In this document: positions 1 to 13,254 of the stretch, in pieces
How the letters are laid out: every line of letters starts with the position of its first letter
How positions within the stretch are numbered: position 1 is the stretch's first letter
Assembly (NCBI GenBank): GCA_950295325.1
Contig: OX485806.1
Span: 49,657,169 to 49,721,168, forward strand
DNA length: 64,000 nucleotides
DNA from: Polytrichum commune
Taxonomy: Eukaryota; Streptophyta; Polytrichopsida; Polytrichales; Polytrichaceae
Reading direction: 5' to 3'
The notes under the pieces: generated by a model
Told to the model about the DNA's origin: nothing
The model's database searches: none
What the model saw: only the letters and a program-made list of their open reading frames with translations
Position numbers and translations under genes: made by a program

Positions 1-19
1 CAAAATTTACAAGTAGATT

Positions 20-352
20 TTGGCAAGAGTTGCACTACTTATAGGCACTCAATTGCCCATGTCTATAATTTTTTATCCTCAAACTGATGGTCAAACAAAG
101 AGGTTAAATATAGTTTTTGAGGATATGCTTGGGCATTACGTGAGGTTTTCCCAATATGATTGGGATGAATTTTTGTTGATGGTTGAATTTGCCTACAATA
201 ATTCGTGGCAAGTTTCCATGAATACTATGCATTCTTTGCTAAATTATGGTAAACATTTTTCAACACCTATGAATAGAAAGATCAACAAGTCTCAAATTTT
301 AGTTGGAATATTTTTTGCTTTGGCCATGAATAATGTTATTAGCAAAACTTAA
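20..352 (+). pseudogene. Ty3/gypsy integrase relic
   Basis: An open stretch of about 110 codons resembles the C-terminal part of a gypsy integrase core. It has a PQTDGQT motif followed by a long helix region and the EFAYNNS motif that normally follows the catalytic glutamate. The usual glutamate after DGQT is replaced (TKRLN rather than TERVN), so the copy looks catalytically dead. The 5' side is cut by the window edge and nothing recognisable follows it. It differs clearly from the chromovirus family further right. Confidence 0.7.
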
Positions 353-3300
353 AGATATTTGTTGGCAACCTGACAAAAATGTTTCTATCCCGTTAAATTC
401 TACCTCATCAGGTGGTTCAGTTATGGGTTTGGGCATAATTTTGGGAAATTGTATCTAATTTGAGACGTGAAGTATTCAAAGAATATTAGGATTCAATAGC
501 AATGAGCGACTATCACATCATGGTGTTGGACGTAAAAGCTTACTGGATATTTTGCCTAGCATGAAGATATGAAATACATCTTGGGTTGTACATCTCTTTA
601 CATTACATCTTTGAGCAAGTTGTCCCTAATTGTTTGATGGGTTTTACTTCTATGTCATCCAATAACGCTCAAATATGGAGGGGTTGGAATGTTACGCGCT
701 AACATTGTGAACAAAACTATTATGGAGCCATAGTACCAATAGTATTATGAGCAATGCTATTGAAAAACCTTAACCATGCGTCCTGGTGTGATCCAAATCG
801 TGGGACTTAACTAGTGGCAAAGCCATAGTACAACTAGTATTGTGAGCAAGGTTATTAAGGAGTCTTAGCCATAAGCATTGGTGTGATCCAACTAATGGGA
901 GTTAACTAGTGGCAAAAAATTTTAATTTAGTAAAAATAACATGGGAATTAACACTTTGCATGACAAGGGGTCACGATCCTTATGGCTCTATGGTAGGGTG
1001 GTTCATACCATTAAGAATTTTTTTTCTCATGATTTTATATAGAGAGTTCTTAATTATTCATGCTAGGTTAACTTCTTATATTTTTTTTAAGGATTTCCAT
1101 CCATTTATTTCATTATGTTGTGTAAAAATTGGAAATTGTATTACAAATATTGATTGAAAGGCATGATGTTTTTCTCCACATATTGTTTTTGCATTCATGA
1201 TTGTGTTTTAAATGGTATTCAATGTGTTTTTGGTTTTTATTTTTTGGTTTTTGCTAGATGTGTTATGAATGATTGTTTTGATGTTACATTTTTCTATCCA
1301 TCTATGTCCTTCATATGATAAAATATTTAGCAACTATGTTATAGTGTTCCTCTAAACAAATCAACTCAAATGAACACCATCATGAAGTTTTTTACATGGT
1401 GCAAAAATCCCCTGCTATCATTAGGTTTGTTTATGTTAATGTTAGTTATATGTGTATAACGACATAGTGAATAGTTTGTCATGTCTTTCAATGTTCATAC
1501 ATGTCTCCAATATGTTTTTGGTGTTTTTCAGTTTTTATGCATATATCATTCAATGTTATCCAAACTCTATTTTCAATTCATTTGATACCTTTTGGTGTTT
1601 TCTAATGTCCATTATTTGAGTTTAATATTATAATTACATTCTATGATCTTTGTGCAAGTTTTTGTTGTATTATCAAGCAAAATCCAAATCCATGTAGAGT
1701 GCTCTATGAAGAGGACAAATATGAGCAACTTGTGCTAGAAATTTATTATCATACAAAAGCCAAAGCAAAAATGGCAAACAACATGTACATATATTATTGC
1801 ATTCATTGTAAATAATCACACAAGGATAAAAACACAATTTCTTACCATATGATATTCAAACTATGTAAGGTCTAAGAGAGAAAGGAGCCACTCATGATGT
1901 ATATTACTTGGGAGCCTAGTGAATATGGAGATAATGTAAAGATTGCTAAAAAATACGGGAAGGTTTTTTTGGCCTTGGATTGAGGTTTTGCTTCCCTTAC
2001 CATGCAACACCATTTTTTGACCTAGATGCACAACCTTATAGGATTTAAAACTTAGCAATCAAGGTTGCAAACCATTTCCCACCTTCAAAAGATGCAGCCT
2101 TTTAGTGAACGACCCCCCACCTAGTAGGTGGAACCTTTCGGTGCATGCTATAAAACATGACACATCACCAATGTTGTGCAACTTGGCAATGAAGGTTGCA
2201 CCCAAGGTAATGATATTGCCTTCATCTTCAAGGCATAAATGATAGCAAGGAGGTCGTTTCTTTGCTTTAAAATATAATTTAACAAATAACATGTTTTTAT
2301 ATATCAAAAAATATACTTCAAATTCACCTAACATCTAATCTCCTATTGAAGATTTTGGGTTTTGTGTTGTATAGTAGCCAAAAATATAATGCCAAGGTTG
2401 CCACCACAACCATAAAATCCAAAGATTTCCACATAATTCATATTAAGAGCAAATTAAAGAAGTTTGACATGGTGAAAAAAGGTAGTAAAAAGGCTATGAA
2501 TTGGTCCCCATTGTTCCATATTTTTAAATAATGGATTCTCAACAACTAAATTCTTGGTTTTTGGGATTACATTCATCATGAGTGCATTGAGATGACCATG
2601 GTGGTCTTGGAGAACGTGAAGATTGACCCTCTCTCACTTGGGCACAAATGCCCACATATTATGATAACAATTATGTACTTTTAAAGGGCAAAATTCCCCT
2701 TATTCATCTTAAGGATTGGGACGACAATATATCTTGGAGGTTGCACGTAATAAAAACACTTTGTCACCTTATTAATGGTTGTGCAAAATATGCCAATAAT
2801 GGGTTCGATTGTTTTCCCTGGAATTGATGATGTTGCATGATTTTTTAATGGTCTTGATATGAACATTGTTGCAATCCTTGGATATGAGCCATCCAAACAC
2901 ATAGAAATGGTCAAGAAAATTCAATTCTACCTTAGGAAGATAATATACAAAGTGATTGCTAATATGGTATGCATGCATCACCAAAGTGATTGGCATGTGT
3001 TTCAACACGAACCTCTCCACCCAACAACAAAAAAAGTGTAAAAGGGTACATTCAATGAACATTTCTTTTTTAGTATTATATTTTTCATTCCATAAACCCA
3101 CATATGTAGGTATGTCCTATTGGTAAGAATTTATGCAATCATGTTATGCAATCATGTTTTCCTTGTGACCTATTTCAATGTGTTTTTTTTGCGTCCTTCA
3201 ACTTATGTCAGGTTCCATTGTAAGACATGTTTTGTGTTGTTTTTTGGTTTTCCATAATGATATGGATGAGTGTATCATGATGTTGGGTGACTTTGAGAAA

Positions 3301-3409
3301 AGAAACATGTGCATAATGTTTCAAGTCAAAGAAATAGTGGATAGTATAGAAGCCTTGAGGTTGACACAATTGCATCTCATGTATACATAGGTGTGATTAA
3401 AAAAACCCA
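353..3409. other. AT-rich stretch with no supported gene
   Basis: Only short open frames in AT-rich sequence are seen, with no recognisable protein motif, RNA gene or element end. A 95-bp tandem duplication lies at 727-916 and is listed separately. Confidence 0.6.
727..916. repeat. Diverged 95-bp tandem duplication
   Basis: Two adjacent 95-bp units (727-821 and 822-916) both begin GCCATAGTA and end AACTAGTGGCAAA. They differ at many internal positions, so the duplication is old. No function is evident. Confidence 0.65.
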
Positions 3410-3820
3410 TCAGATGACATGGCACTTGGTTTGGATTATACCAAAAAATTTATGTATGAGATCCATACAATCGTGTCGAAGGAGACAACGCCAACATTGA
3501 GGAACTTTGTGGTGGATGTCCAAGAGGCCGCTTGTTAGGACAACCATGATGAAATACCATTGCTTTCCCAATTCAAATTTGATGGGGTTGAGCATATCAA
3601 CACGTACAATTTGTCCTTGATACAATTGAACAATGATTTGTAGGGCTCCCCAAAAAGGTTTGTAATGAATTGTATGCCATTGTCCCCATAATGACTTATA
3701 TGCATCATACATTCCAAACACCCATGCACCCGTATGCCTCTTTATGAATGGTTGGTACAAAGAATGTGGTTTTCCAAGATGCCCATCCCACATGCTTGCT
3801 ATAGGATCTTTAGGTTCCAA
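3410..3820 (-). pseudogene. Probable gypsy integrase relic
   Basis: The minus-strand frame contains a segment that aligns in pattern with the integrase zinc-binding region (a GMYDAYK stretch in the place of the usual W-P-G-M-Y-x-D). It is followed by a stretch like the start of the catalytic core (VDMLNPIK, then a hydrophobic YFIMVV strand). The paired cysteines have been lost. The match is by pattern only and could be over-read. Confidence 0.4.
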
Positions 3821-6009
3821 AACAACAATTTCCTCGAGACAAAAAAAAACTTGGATATATTATTTTGCCAACTTATGCATGGAAATGACACACAAAATGA
3901 AGAGCCTTTGATTTCCTTGACATGCTCACTCACATTAGAAATCGTAGAGTGAGATGTAGAGGTGAAGGCCAACACTTCACAAAAACCAATGAAAATAAAT
4001 CCCACATTTGGTGACATGATAGGGCAAACTATTCAAAAGTCAAATGATTGGCAAGTTAATTCATTTTCATTAAGTTTGTATAGTACAACCATCAATTATG
4101 TTGTCAATTATGTCTATTTATTTACCAATTATGTCATTCATATTTGAAGAACTAGTGGATACCAACATCGTTAACGCAAGTGGGAAGATATTTTCTTGCA
4201 TTTTCTAGGTATCATGTTGAAAATGCACGTGAAAATGTATGTTTATAATGGAAAACATATATACAATGGTCCCAAGGTCTTCGTAAATTTTGTGCATAAC
4301 AAATATAGCGTGGTGTTTGACTTGGATATCACGACTCTCATCATCATTTTCTCATGCAATAAGCACCGGAACATCTATGTGCTAGAAGATCAAGGGTATT
4401 TTCACTGTGATTCTATGGAAACTATTGGTTTCCATTTTGACTTCAAGAGATGTGAGAACCTTGCAAAATTACGGGTTGCAAGAAAATGGTACAACATATG
4501 ATTTAAAAAGTGGTTGGTGTCGCGCTCTCTATCTTTGTGGATTTCAACAAATGTACCTTAATAAAGTTCCAGTTACATTTGCCACAAGTGGATTAAAAAA
4601 TGTACCTAAATGGGCATGTGGGTATTGTACGTTGAATATTAAATTGGAGTTCACAAAAGACCTTGAGATATAGACCCCATGCCCTATGTTTTGAAAATGA
4701 AGCATAGATCATATTCCATTTGAAACATAGGTATACAATGACAAATGAATCAAGACATGAACTCGAAGAACATTAAATATGAGGATTTTCCTATATTTAC
4801 ACTAGTTGCTTTGATGTTATTTGTATTTTGTAGGAATTCACATTGAATTACACTAAGAATGAAGCAATATGGATAGGGGCCACCAATTAAAATTCTTTGA
4901 TCAATGTTATTCAAATAGGGATATGCAAGAGTATGGGGTGGAATGTTAAATGTTGAAATGAAAAAACTTAGACTACTTGCCACAAGTAAACCAATTCAAT
5001 CTAGACGAAGTCATAGAGCAAGGAAGAAAATTGAAATTAAATAATGACTATGATATGATTGCAATTTGTTGTACAAATGAAACCTTCATATTTGAAATGT
5101 ACAAATGTAAAATTGGAATGTCTATAGGTCATTATACATTGAGTGGTTAAAGTGAGCATTCGTGTAATTCATTTACATGCACAACCTTCATTATGAAGCA
5201 TTGTTATTACACCTAAGGAAGGTAAGTGTTTTAGAATGTTCCAAGTACATTCAAGATCAAAGTTCTTTAATATTCCAAATAAATTCAAGGTCAATGTTCT
5301 TCATTGGTTCCAAATACACTCAAGAACAATGTTTTCAATGTTTTTCAAAGCTCCAAATACACTCAAAGTTTATACTATTTAGTGCTCCATAGACACTTTA
5401 TGACCGGTTTCCTTCACTACTTATACATGTACACATTTTGATATTATGTGATGAAATTAAGGAAGATGGGAAAAAAAATTAAAGGTTGCACAAAGTTTTT
5501 ATGTACTTTATAATGTAACAACTGAGAATTATGGAAAATTATGATGCACGTACATCCAAATGAGATAGAAATTTTATTGACTTTTTAATAAATGGATACA
5601 TGTGTGCAAGAATTGTTAAATACACTATGCTATGGACTAAAAATTAAACTAGCAACACACCTTTTACATACAATATATATATATCTATATATACAAACAA
5701 GTAGAAAATAGTGGTGCATTATGTAACTACGGTGATTTTCATTACCACATTTTTCATCCAAGCCTTGTGTACATGCCAAACGTGAAAAAATATCTTTACA
5801 TTGGGACATACAATGTTGCATAAGTGGAACAATTATCAAAGGTTGAGGAAATAATGAGAAATGAAAGAAATACATTCATATACCACCAAAAAAACACCTG
5901 CAACAAATTGGACACTGAAAAAATTAACTAACCTTAAGGTATCAATCAAATTTTTAGCATTGTCAACAATACCTTGGCACTTATGAATATGGAATCACAA
6001 GGATACGAT
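3821..6009. other. AT-rich stretch with no supported gene
   Basis: Several short open frames occur but none has a recognisable motif. Short near-repeats (TTCCAAATACACTCAAG type) occur around 5,230-5,380. No element ends were found. Confidence 0.55.
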
Positions 6010-7585
6010 GCCTTAGACGGTGGCTCAGACCTTGGTATCATTTCAATATTTTGATCTACCTCTCCCCTTGGCGGTAACTCTTGGAGCAACTCATTGGTGA
6101 GTAAATTTTTGTACCTCACCAACACCTCGCAAATGTGTTTTGGAAGAGGCCCATCATTGTTACACTTCCTATGAGTTCCTTAGAGTTGTTCCATTTGAAC
6201 CGCGACAACTATTTTTCATTTTTCATTTGGTTTATTGAGACCAAATTCAATTTGCTTCCTCCTACCATAGGAATTTTTGTCAACTTCAATGTCACCTCTT
6301 TGCCATCACAACACACCACAAGATGAACCGGCTTGCGCATCACATCTACTGTGTGTGTTTCAAAGAAGGTGTCCTCCAAGATGAGGTCCACCTCATCTAT
6401 TTCACATAGTGTGAAATTCTCCACAAACTCGAATGTCCCACATTTTAAGGTCATATTAAACGCCATTTTTTTTTCTCATGCGTTTATTTTTTTGTAAACC
6501 ACACATTGATGGGCACGCATGTTCTATATGTTGGCAAACCCAACTGTTTTTCAAGCTTCGGGCTCATGAAGAAGTACGTTACCCATATTCCAACCAAACA
6601 TGAGATATTCCTTCTATTAATTTGGGCCTCGAGGTACCAAAGACTTGGCTTTAACTTAAGGCTATTAATTTTGGCCACAAAATCACTTTCTAACATTTGG
6701 TTGGCAACACAAATTTGACTTACTTTAGTACTCACCTTGTTGTAGGGGCACGCCGCCTAGAAAAAACCAAACTTGCCACCTTTGTGGCACCTTTTCTCTT
6801 TCATATTGTCTTATATTTCCAGCATTGGGTGGTTTTCATCTTTTGCTGCCACCTTTGTAGGGAATTATATGTTTGGTTTGTCTTTTGTGTTGGTTTGATG
6901 GCCCAAATTTTTACACTCTATGCTTTGGAACATATTTCAGCTAAAATTATTTTGTTGTGTGGGCCGCTTTATTTTTTGGGGGGGTCATCGGCTTCAATTC
7001 TCTCCGCAATCTTGATGATCCCTGCCACATCCTTAGAAAGCTTTGGGAACTTGAACAAGGCATCCACCACCCATTATTGTAATCCACCTAAGAAATTGCA
7101 TTTTCTAAAAACTTATACATCTTAGATGTAGCATTCATTTAGACATTAAAATTGCCCACATATGCTTTAAGAGACCCCATGTGCCTCATTTGCACCAAAT
7201 TCATCCCCTCAAGCAAATCTTGGTACTCCGGCATGAACCTCTCAACAAACAGTTACTTGAAGCCAATCCAAATCAAGTTTGCCATCACGTTGGGCTATTG
7301 CTCTTTCTTTCTAATTTAGCACTAAAATGCATAGCCTTTCATAAAAGTAATTGCTATGGAGACCTTATTGTCTTCATTGGGCGTTTGGACATTATAGTAA
7401 TTATCCATTTCCAACAAAAAGAATTTCACCTTTCTCGCCTTGCCAACTCCCTAGAATGTACTTGGTATGTTTACTTTGGTCAACTTCTTTGTTGAAAAAA
7501 AAAACCTAGCACCTTATATCATGAGTAATTTGATCATTTTGTCTTGTTGTACCTTCTTTTCTTTGCCATGCCTTGAAGTATGGTC
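6010..7585 (-). pseudogene. Chromovirus gag-protease relic
   Basis: Read on the minus strand, this follows the gag, zinc-knuckle and protease part of the intact family member at 50,665-54,141. Gag similarity spans about 7,585 down to 6,800. The zinc-knuckle zone lies near 6,740-6,800 and the protease region at 6,209-6,735, including the FMSPKL segment after the active site and the stretch CGTFEF...NFTLCE. The protease DTGA active site has become GIWV and many frames are broken. No RT, integrase or LTR remains, so this is a fragment rather than a whole insertion. It is a third, independent copy of the family in this window. Confidence 0.85.
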
Positions 7586-9693
7586 ATATTTACTATAAAT
7601 TACAGAGCATGTGCTACACATCATGTTTTTCAAAATATTGTATTGTTTTTCATATTTGTTTTTCTAAGAGTTTTGGATTTGTATCTTTCCCATATTCAAT
7701 CTTACCAAAACTCCAATGTTTTTCATTCATTGTTTTCCATGGTGTATGGAGCGATATTTTTATCCACATTTTTTTTATCATTTTTGTCCTTTGGTCTTTG
7801 ATTCGCATGAAATTTGTACATGAGATATGCATTTTTTGATTGGGTGATTTTGTAGCTAGTAAAGGGCCAAATGGTTTTGGGTTTTGTTTGCTTCCATTGT
7901 TATTTCCTTCCGTGGAAATGGAGTTAATTGGACATCACATTTTGAGCACCTATCATCGGTAGCCTATGTTTCATGGAGGACATCAACCTTGTCTATTTAA
8001 TGAGAAAGACTTGTCCAAACCATCCCTACAAATTTTGAGAAAGTTTAATTTGATTTGATCATGGCATTGAAAAAAAACTTTAAATGTTTTTTGGGCATAT
8101 TTTGGTATGGAAAATCTAGAATGACACCGTAACAATCAATAAGGGAAAATACAAAACCTCTATATTTTTGTCATCTTGCATGAAAGATTGGACAATTTCA
8201 TTATGGGGGAAGAATGTTTACCTCATTTCCCCGACAAATACACCAAAAACATTGTAAGGGTTAATTTGTTGAACCCTTTGAGAATCTATTGCACATTCCA
8301 CATTATTATTGTTTTTGTTCTTTGTATGAATCTTTATCAACTAAGCAAGTAAATGAAATATGTAAGTAATTAGATATATATATATATATATATACATAAA
8401 TAAATAAGACATTGTACCTATAGAATGTGAATGTGGTGAGAATATGTATCCATCATTTTTTGTCATCCATAAAGATATCTAGTTGAGGAAGTTCATTTCA
8501 ACACTTTAGGTATGTCCTAGTGATGCACCTTTAATTGTATTTTGTATTATTTGAAATTGAATACATGTAGGCAAATATATTTATACACACACCTTATCAT
8601 TTATTACTTGTGGAATGATTAAAATATCATCGATCACATTTTCCTTTGCCATGTTACACACATGCACAACTTTGATTTCAAGGTTAAATCCAAAGTAATA
8701 CTTGTGCATATACAAAATGCTACTGAAATCCATTCCAAAAAATGGAAGAAAAATGCATAATAAGAGAAAAACAAAAAATTATATTGGAATACGGTGTCGT
8801 CCATATTAACAAACTTGTTTGTCCTGAAGCTACACGCATTAGCAAGATCTTACTAAAACCTTTGTAAAATGAAGGTGCCAAATTGTTTACAGGCAAAAAA
8901 TCCATATATGGACCATTTTTTATGTTTGTAGAATGCCATGAGAACATTACCATGGCTCAATAGTTTGTAGCTTTGGGTATGGATTTGGGTTTGGACTATC
9001 CTCAAAATTGAAAGTAAAAATTGGAAAAATTCATGCATTTGGTCTATGATTTTCCCCAATTATGCAACAATGTACCCAAAAAATAAAAAAATAGGCAATT
9101 TCCAGTGGGGTTGTTACCCAAGACAATTTTTGTTGTCTTTTGTTGTTAGAAACATTTTCTATAAGAAGGCCAAATAGCTATTGGAGAAAAATATTTACAA
9201 TTCCATTAATGTTTGAACGGTGACAATGGAGAATATAAAGTATATATGTGAATCTACTATAAGGATCATTTTCAGATGGAACTTGATTCCCAAGCACAAG
9301 AGGACCCACATTTCATTTTGGACATCTAAATTGATTGGCAACTAGAGATGATGGTAAAGTTGGATCACAACAACACTTAATCAATTGGGTCCACATTTAA
9401 AACATTGCAAACACAAGTGAAACATTCTTTTTTGATCTATCTGATTTTTCTTGGTCTTCAACTATCTTTCATGCCATATTGTATATTCAAAGGATCATTT
9501 TTTCAATTGTTTTCTATTTTGACTTGTATAAATACATATTTTAATCCATGTAATATGTTATTTTCTTAATATCCATTATACATGGTTATAGTTTTCGATG
9601 ACTAAATAGATGGAATACATGTTGTTTTCATCATTATTTTGCAAACATGCAAATAAATCATAACCATTTTCAACTATCAAAACAACAGGAATT
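7586..9693. other. AT-rich spacer with no supported gene
   Basis: No coding signal was recognised. An (AT)n microsatellite of about 21 bp lies near 8,374-8,394. The last five bases (GAATT, 9,689-9,693) directly precede the old chromovirus LTR and may be half of its target-site duplication; the other half was not found. Confidence 0.5.
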
Positions 9694-10361
9694 TGTCGCA
9701 CACCTCTCTATGAGGAGTGCCCACAATACTATGGGCACAAAGGGGACCCGAGAATGATGCATGGAACCCACGGCACCATCGGTGAAAGAATGCAATCAAT
9801 CGTAGTGTGGGTGAGGGCTCTAGGTGTTGAAAATGCCTCTCACCTATGGAGACTAAGATTTACAAGGGTAAGGCCATGGGAATTGAGTAGCTTATGGTGT
9901 CCAAATTCTAGAATGTTTAAAAACTCCTCAATCGAAGGTGTAAACTAGGAGATATGCCAATTGTAATGGGGCACTCTGTAGGGACAACGCCCTGGGACAA
10001 CAATGACCTCGGAGTGGCGCTCGAGATTGCTGTCGCAACCTTTGCTAGCTCCCCATAACAATCTTGGTCATTTTTTCAATTCTAGCAAGGGTCACAAACG
10101 CTAAATTTTTGCATTCCGCCATGCAAATGGTTAGTTCCCCATACCGCGGACCTCTTAGTTCATAAGAGGGGGACCAACCCTCTTGCACTTGCATTCGGGA
10201 CTCATCGCTTAATCGGTAACCAATGATAAGTCCATGAAAGTCCAATTTTTAATTGATCATTGTGTTGCTGGAGCAACACTACAACAACCCAAACCATACT
10301 AAGCAACTATGCCCCCATGTCACAAAGTTAATTAAGGGATGGTAGCAAAGGTTGCCACGCG
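9694..10361 (+). repeat. 5' LTR of old chromovirus (degenerate)
   Basis: It begins TGTCGCACACC and follows the young LTR (start TGTCGCGCACC) through the CTCTATGAGGAGTGCCC segment and the conserved AATTCTAGAATG block. It ends at TTGCCACG, where the young LTR has TTGCGACA. The sequence just after it (GTGGTAGTTAAT) is a decayed primer-binding site corresponding to TGGTATCAGAGC in the young copy. Confidence 0.88.
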
Positions 10362-10406
10362 TGGTAGTTAATATGGGTTCCTATCTTTGAGCTAGCACTT
10401 TGAATA

Positions 10407-11335
10407 AGAGATGGCTACCAAATGTGCGTGTGACGATGGTGAGCCCAGGGCATTTGAAAATTTATGACCCTCAAAACAAAATAATGACCATGTTCAAGAG
10501 GATTTTATCCCCACCATTGAATCTAATGACAAAGTGGGGATGATGGTGTAATGGGGGAAGAAGTAGAAATTTCCTTTAAAAAAGATCTTGCAAACTTTGA
10601 AGAGAATTTGGGGGCTAAATTACCGGATGCACCTGAGAGCTTGAAAAGTGGAGATGTTGGATTAGATTCCAATTAAAAATGCTTGAGTTCATGGAGTTTG
10701 TGAATTAAAAAAGTCTAGCATGGTAAGGAAAAGAGGGCCCGACAAGATGGATAATTGAGCGCCTCACAATACAAAGCCCGATGAAGACGATAAGGTCTAT
10801 AGTGTTAACATGTTTAAAAGGCTTTGTGCTTTGTGCTTTGTGGTACCAAGGAAAATCGTATTTGTATTGCGTACCAAATGTTAGAAGGTGGCTTTGTGGC
10901 CAAAACTAGTAGCCTTAAACCAAAGCCAATTTTTTTGTACATTGAGGCCCAAATACATGGAAATGATGTCTCATGTTTGGTTGACAACAAGGGGCAACGC
11001 ATTCCTTCATGAGCTTGAAGCTTGCAAGGGAGTTGGGTTTGCCAATGTGTAGAGGGCACAAATCCATCAATGTGCAATTTGCAAAAAGATGAAACACATG
11101 AAATAAAAGATGTAGCGTGTGATTTTGAAGTGTATGACATTAGAGTTTATAAGGAGTTTTACATTTTGTAGGATGGATGAGGTGGACCTCATCTTAGGGG
11201 ACACCTTATTTAAAACACATACGGTAGATGTGAGGCTCAAGCTAGTGCGTTTGTAGTGTGCCATGATGGCCAAAATTTGAGTTTGAAATTCACGAGGATT
11301 CCTAGGGAAGGAGGAACCAAGTTGATTTTGGTCTC
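10407..11335 (+). pseudogene. gag N-terminus and protease relic
   Basis: The start of gag is recognisable from a decayed copy of the ATGGCTAxCAAA start region near 10,408. Similarity is lost near 10,800 after the GATGACGATAAG-like block and picks up again in the protease at 10,850-11,335 ([10 protein letters not shown] and SCLVD segments). The CCHC zinc knuckle lies in the deleted part. The active-site DTGA is disrupted (VDNKGQR). Confidence 0.85.
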
Positions 11336-12021
11336 AAGTTCTTGGAGTTTGACAACCCTTTTGAGGTGCATATGTAGGCAAGTGACCTTTCCATTGGCGG
11401 AGTGTTGATGCAAGATGGACATCCCATTGCATATGAAGGCAAAAAACTTGATGGTTGTTAAAAAAAATGGTAAAGTCATGGGAAAAAATCTTCGTTGTAG
11501 GACATTGTTTGAAGACGTGGCAATATTATTTGGGGTTGCACATGACCAAGGTGTACATGGATAATATGTCCTTGAAGTGTTTTGGGCCACAAGCGCAAGT
11601 GAGCACCAAGCCATTGCGGTTCCATGATATTTTTGTGTTTATAAATGTGTATTTCATCCACAAAGCGGGCTGTAACAATGTGGTGTTGGACTCGCTAAGT
11701 GGATGGGAGGAGTTCCAAATAATGAGAACGACCCAAACCTTGTGGCTAATGTTTAATAATAGAATATACTTGTAACGCAAGGTAAAAGAGTGTACATCAA
11801 TGACCCTGAAACACAAAGGCTTCCAAGTGAGCTTAGCAAAGGCAAGGCGATCAAAAAAATCAAGTATAAGCAAAGTCTAGGGTATGTGCCATAAAACAAG
11901 CTGAGGCTATTGGTTTTTATGGAAGAATATGATAGTCCCATTATTGGTCATATAGAAAAAAAATCCACCATAGAGCGGTTTCAAGGTGGTACCATTGGCC
12001 GTGCATGAAGGAGGATACAAC
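11336..12021 (+). pseudogene. RNase H and integrase N-terminus relic
   Basis: After a deletion that removed the reverse transcriptase, the frame resumes in RNase H (LMQDGHPIAYE and LKTWQYYLGLH, then an INVYFIHKAG segment). It continues to the start of the integrase zinc-binding domain near 11,930-12,010. Frameshifts and stops interrupt it. It is cut by the solo LTR; ACAAC at 12,017-12,021 is the left copy of that insertion's target duplication. Confidence 0.85.
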
Positions 12022-13254
12022 TGTTAAGGTAGAATTTAGCACTGTGTTTTAAGTTGTCAAAAATTGACTAGTTGGTCACAAATTGTCAAAAAGGCAAAAA
12101 ATGCTAGTTTACTAGTTGACGTCAAATTTGCCTTTGATGCAAAATTGTTAGAACGTCCATTAGTTGGTTTTTAGTATTTTACTACTGAATGGTCTATTTA
12201 GTAGTAGTAAGTGTTTGGGATTAGTAACTTAGGTAATCAAAAAATGACTTGTAGGTCCAAAGTTATTAAAATGGCATTGGGAGTTTTTTACTAGTTGATT
12301 GTTTTTTATGACCCCAGTGTGCCAGCTGGTCATGAACTGGACAGAGGGCAGGAACGCGTCAGGACAGCTAGTTGTAGTGTTTTGACAGGATGGCAACCTA
12401 CCAAGTTGATCCACCTAATGATAGTTGTTTTGAAGTATATAAGGATGGCCCTAGAGCCTTTTGGCTCTCTTAGTACACATATGCGGAGAGGACTTAGACC
12501 CTTAGAGAAGATATGTATGTTTGTGAGTTTTTAGATCTGGACGGGTGGCAATCTGGAAGTGTATTGCAGTCCGAACAGAACCACAATCCTAGAAAAACAA
12601 GCAATAAAGTGTTGAAGGAGGGATTTGAAGAGTAGATTCATTGTTGGTGTTCTACCTGTCTTGGAAGCTAACATAGTCTTAGTGTTGACAAGATGAAGGG
12701 ATTGAATGTGTTATCGAAAATGTGCGTCGGACAACTTGTGATGTAGTACCAAGGAATGCATTCGAAAGTAGAAAATGTGGGTATGCACGGACGTGACGCT
12801 TATGGGAGGACGTCCAGAGCAAGTAGTTAGAATGACCTAAAAAATGTACCATAAGTCGGTAGAAGGTTAGAGAGGTCAGATCCGGACTTGGTTTGTGAAA
12901 ACCATCTCCAAAAGTTGCCGGATCTTACTAAAAACGTGAGCTGGTCGAAAATATGAAAGTGGTCAGAATGGCCTGAAAACGATACTGTAGGTTGGTAGGA
13001 GGTTAGAGATGGCAGATCCAAACTTATATTGTGGAAACGACCTTTGTAAGTTGGCTGATCAGGCCAAAACATGAGCTGGTAGGTAGTGTCCAGGGCATGT
13101 TTTCAAGCCTTAAACGGAAGTTGTAGGGGATTGTGCGTCAAAAGAGATGTCTAGGGATAAGGAACTAGCTTGGGAGGTGTTTATGCAAGGCTTGGATGTG
13201 ACTAGCGGCGAACTAGTTAATGGAGCAAGGACGGAGTGCGAAAATCCATTAACA
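12022..13254. mobile_element. Solo LTR of an unrelated LTR retrotransposon
   Basis: This 1,233-bp insertion starts TGTTAAGG and ends CATTAACA, the TG...CA termini of an LTR, and is flanked by perfect 5-bp direct repeats ACAAC (12,017-12,021 and 13,255-13,259). It interrupts the integrase of the old chromovirus, whose similarity to the intact copy continues on both sides. A TATA-like motif (GTATATAAGG) lies near 12,436. No internal region or second LTR is present, so this is best read as a solo LTR left by LTR-LTR recombination. Several short AGAGGTCAGATCC-type repeats occur at 12,860-13,080. Confidence 0.85.
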
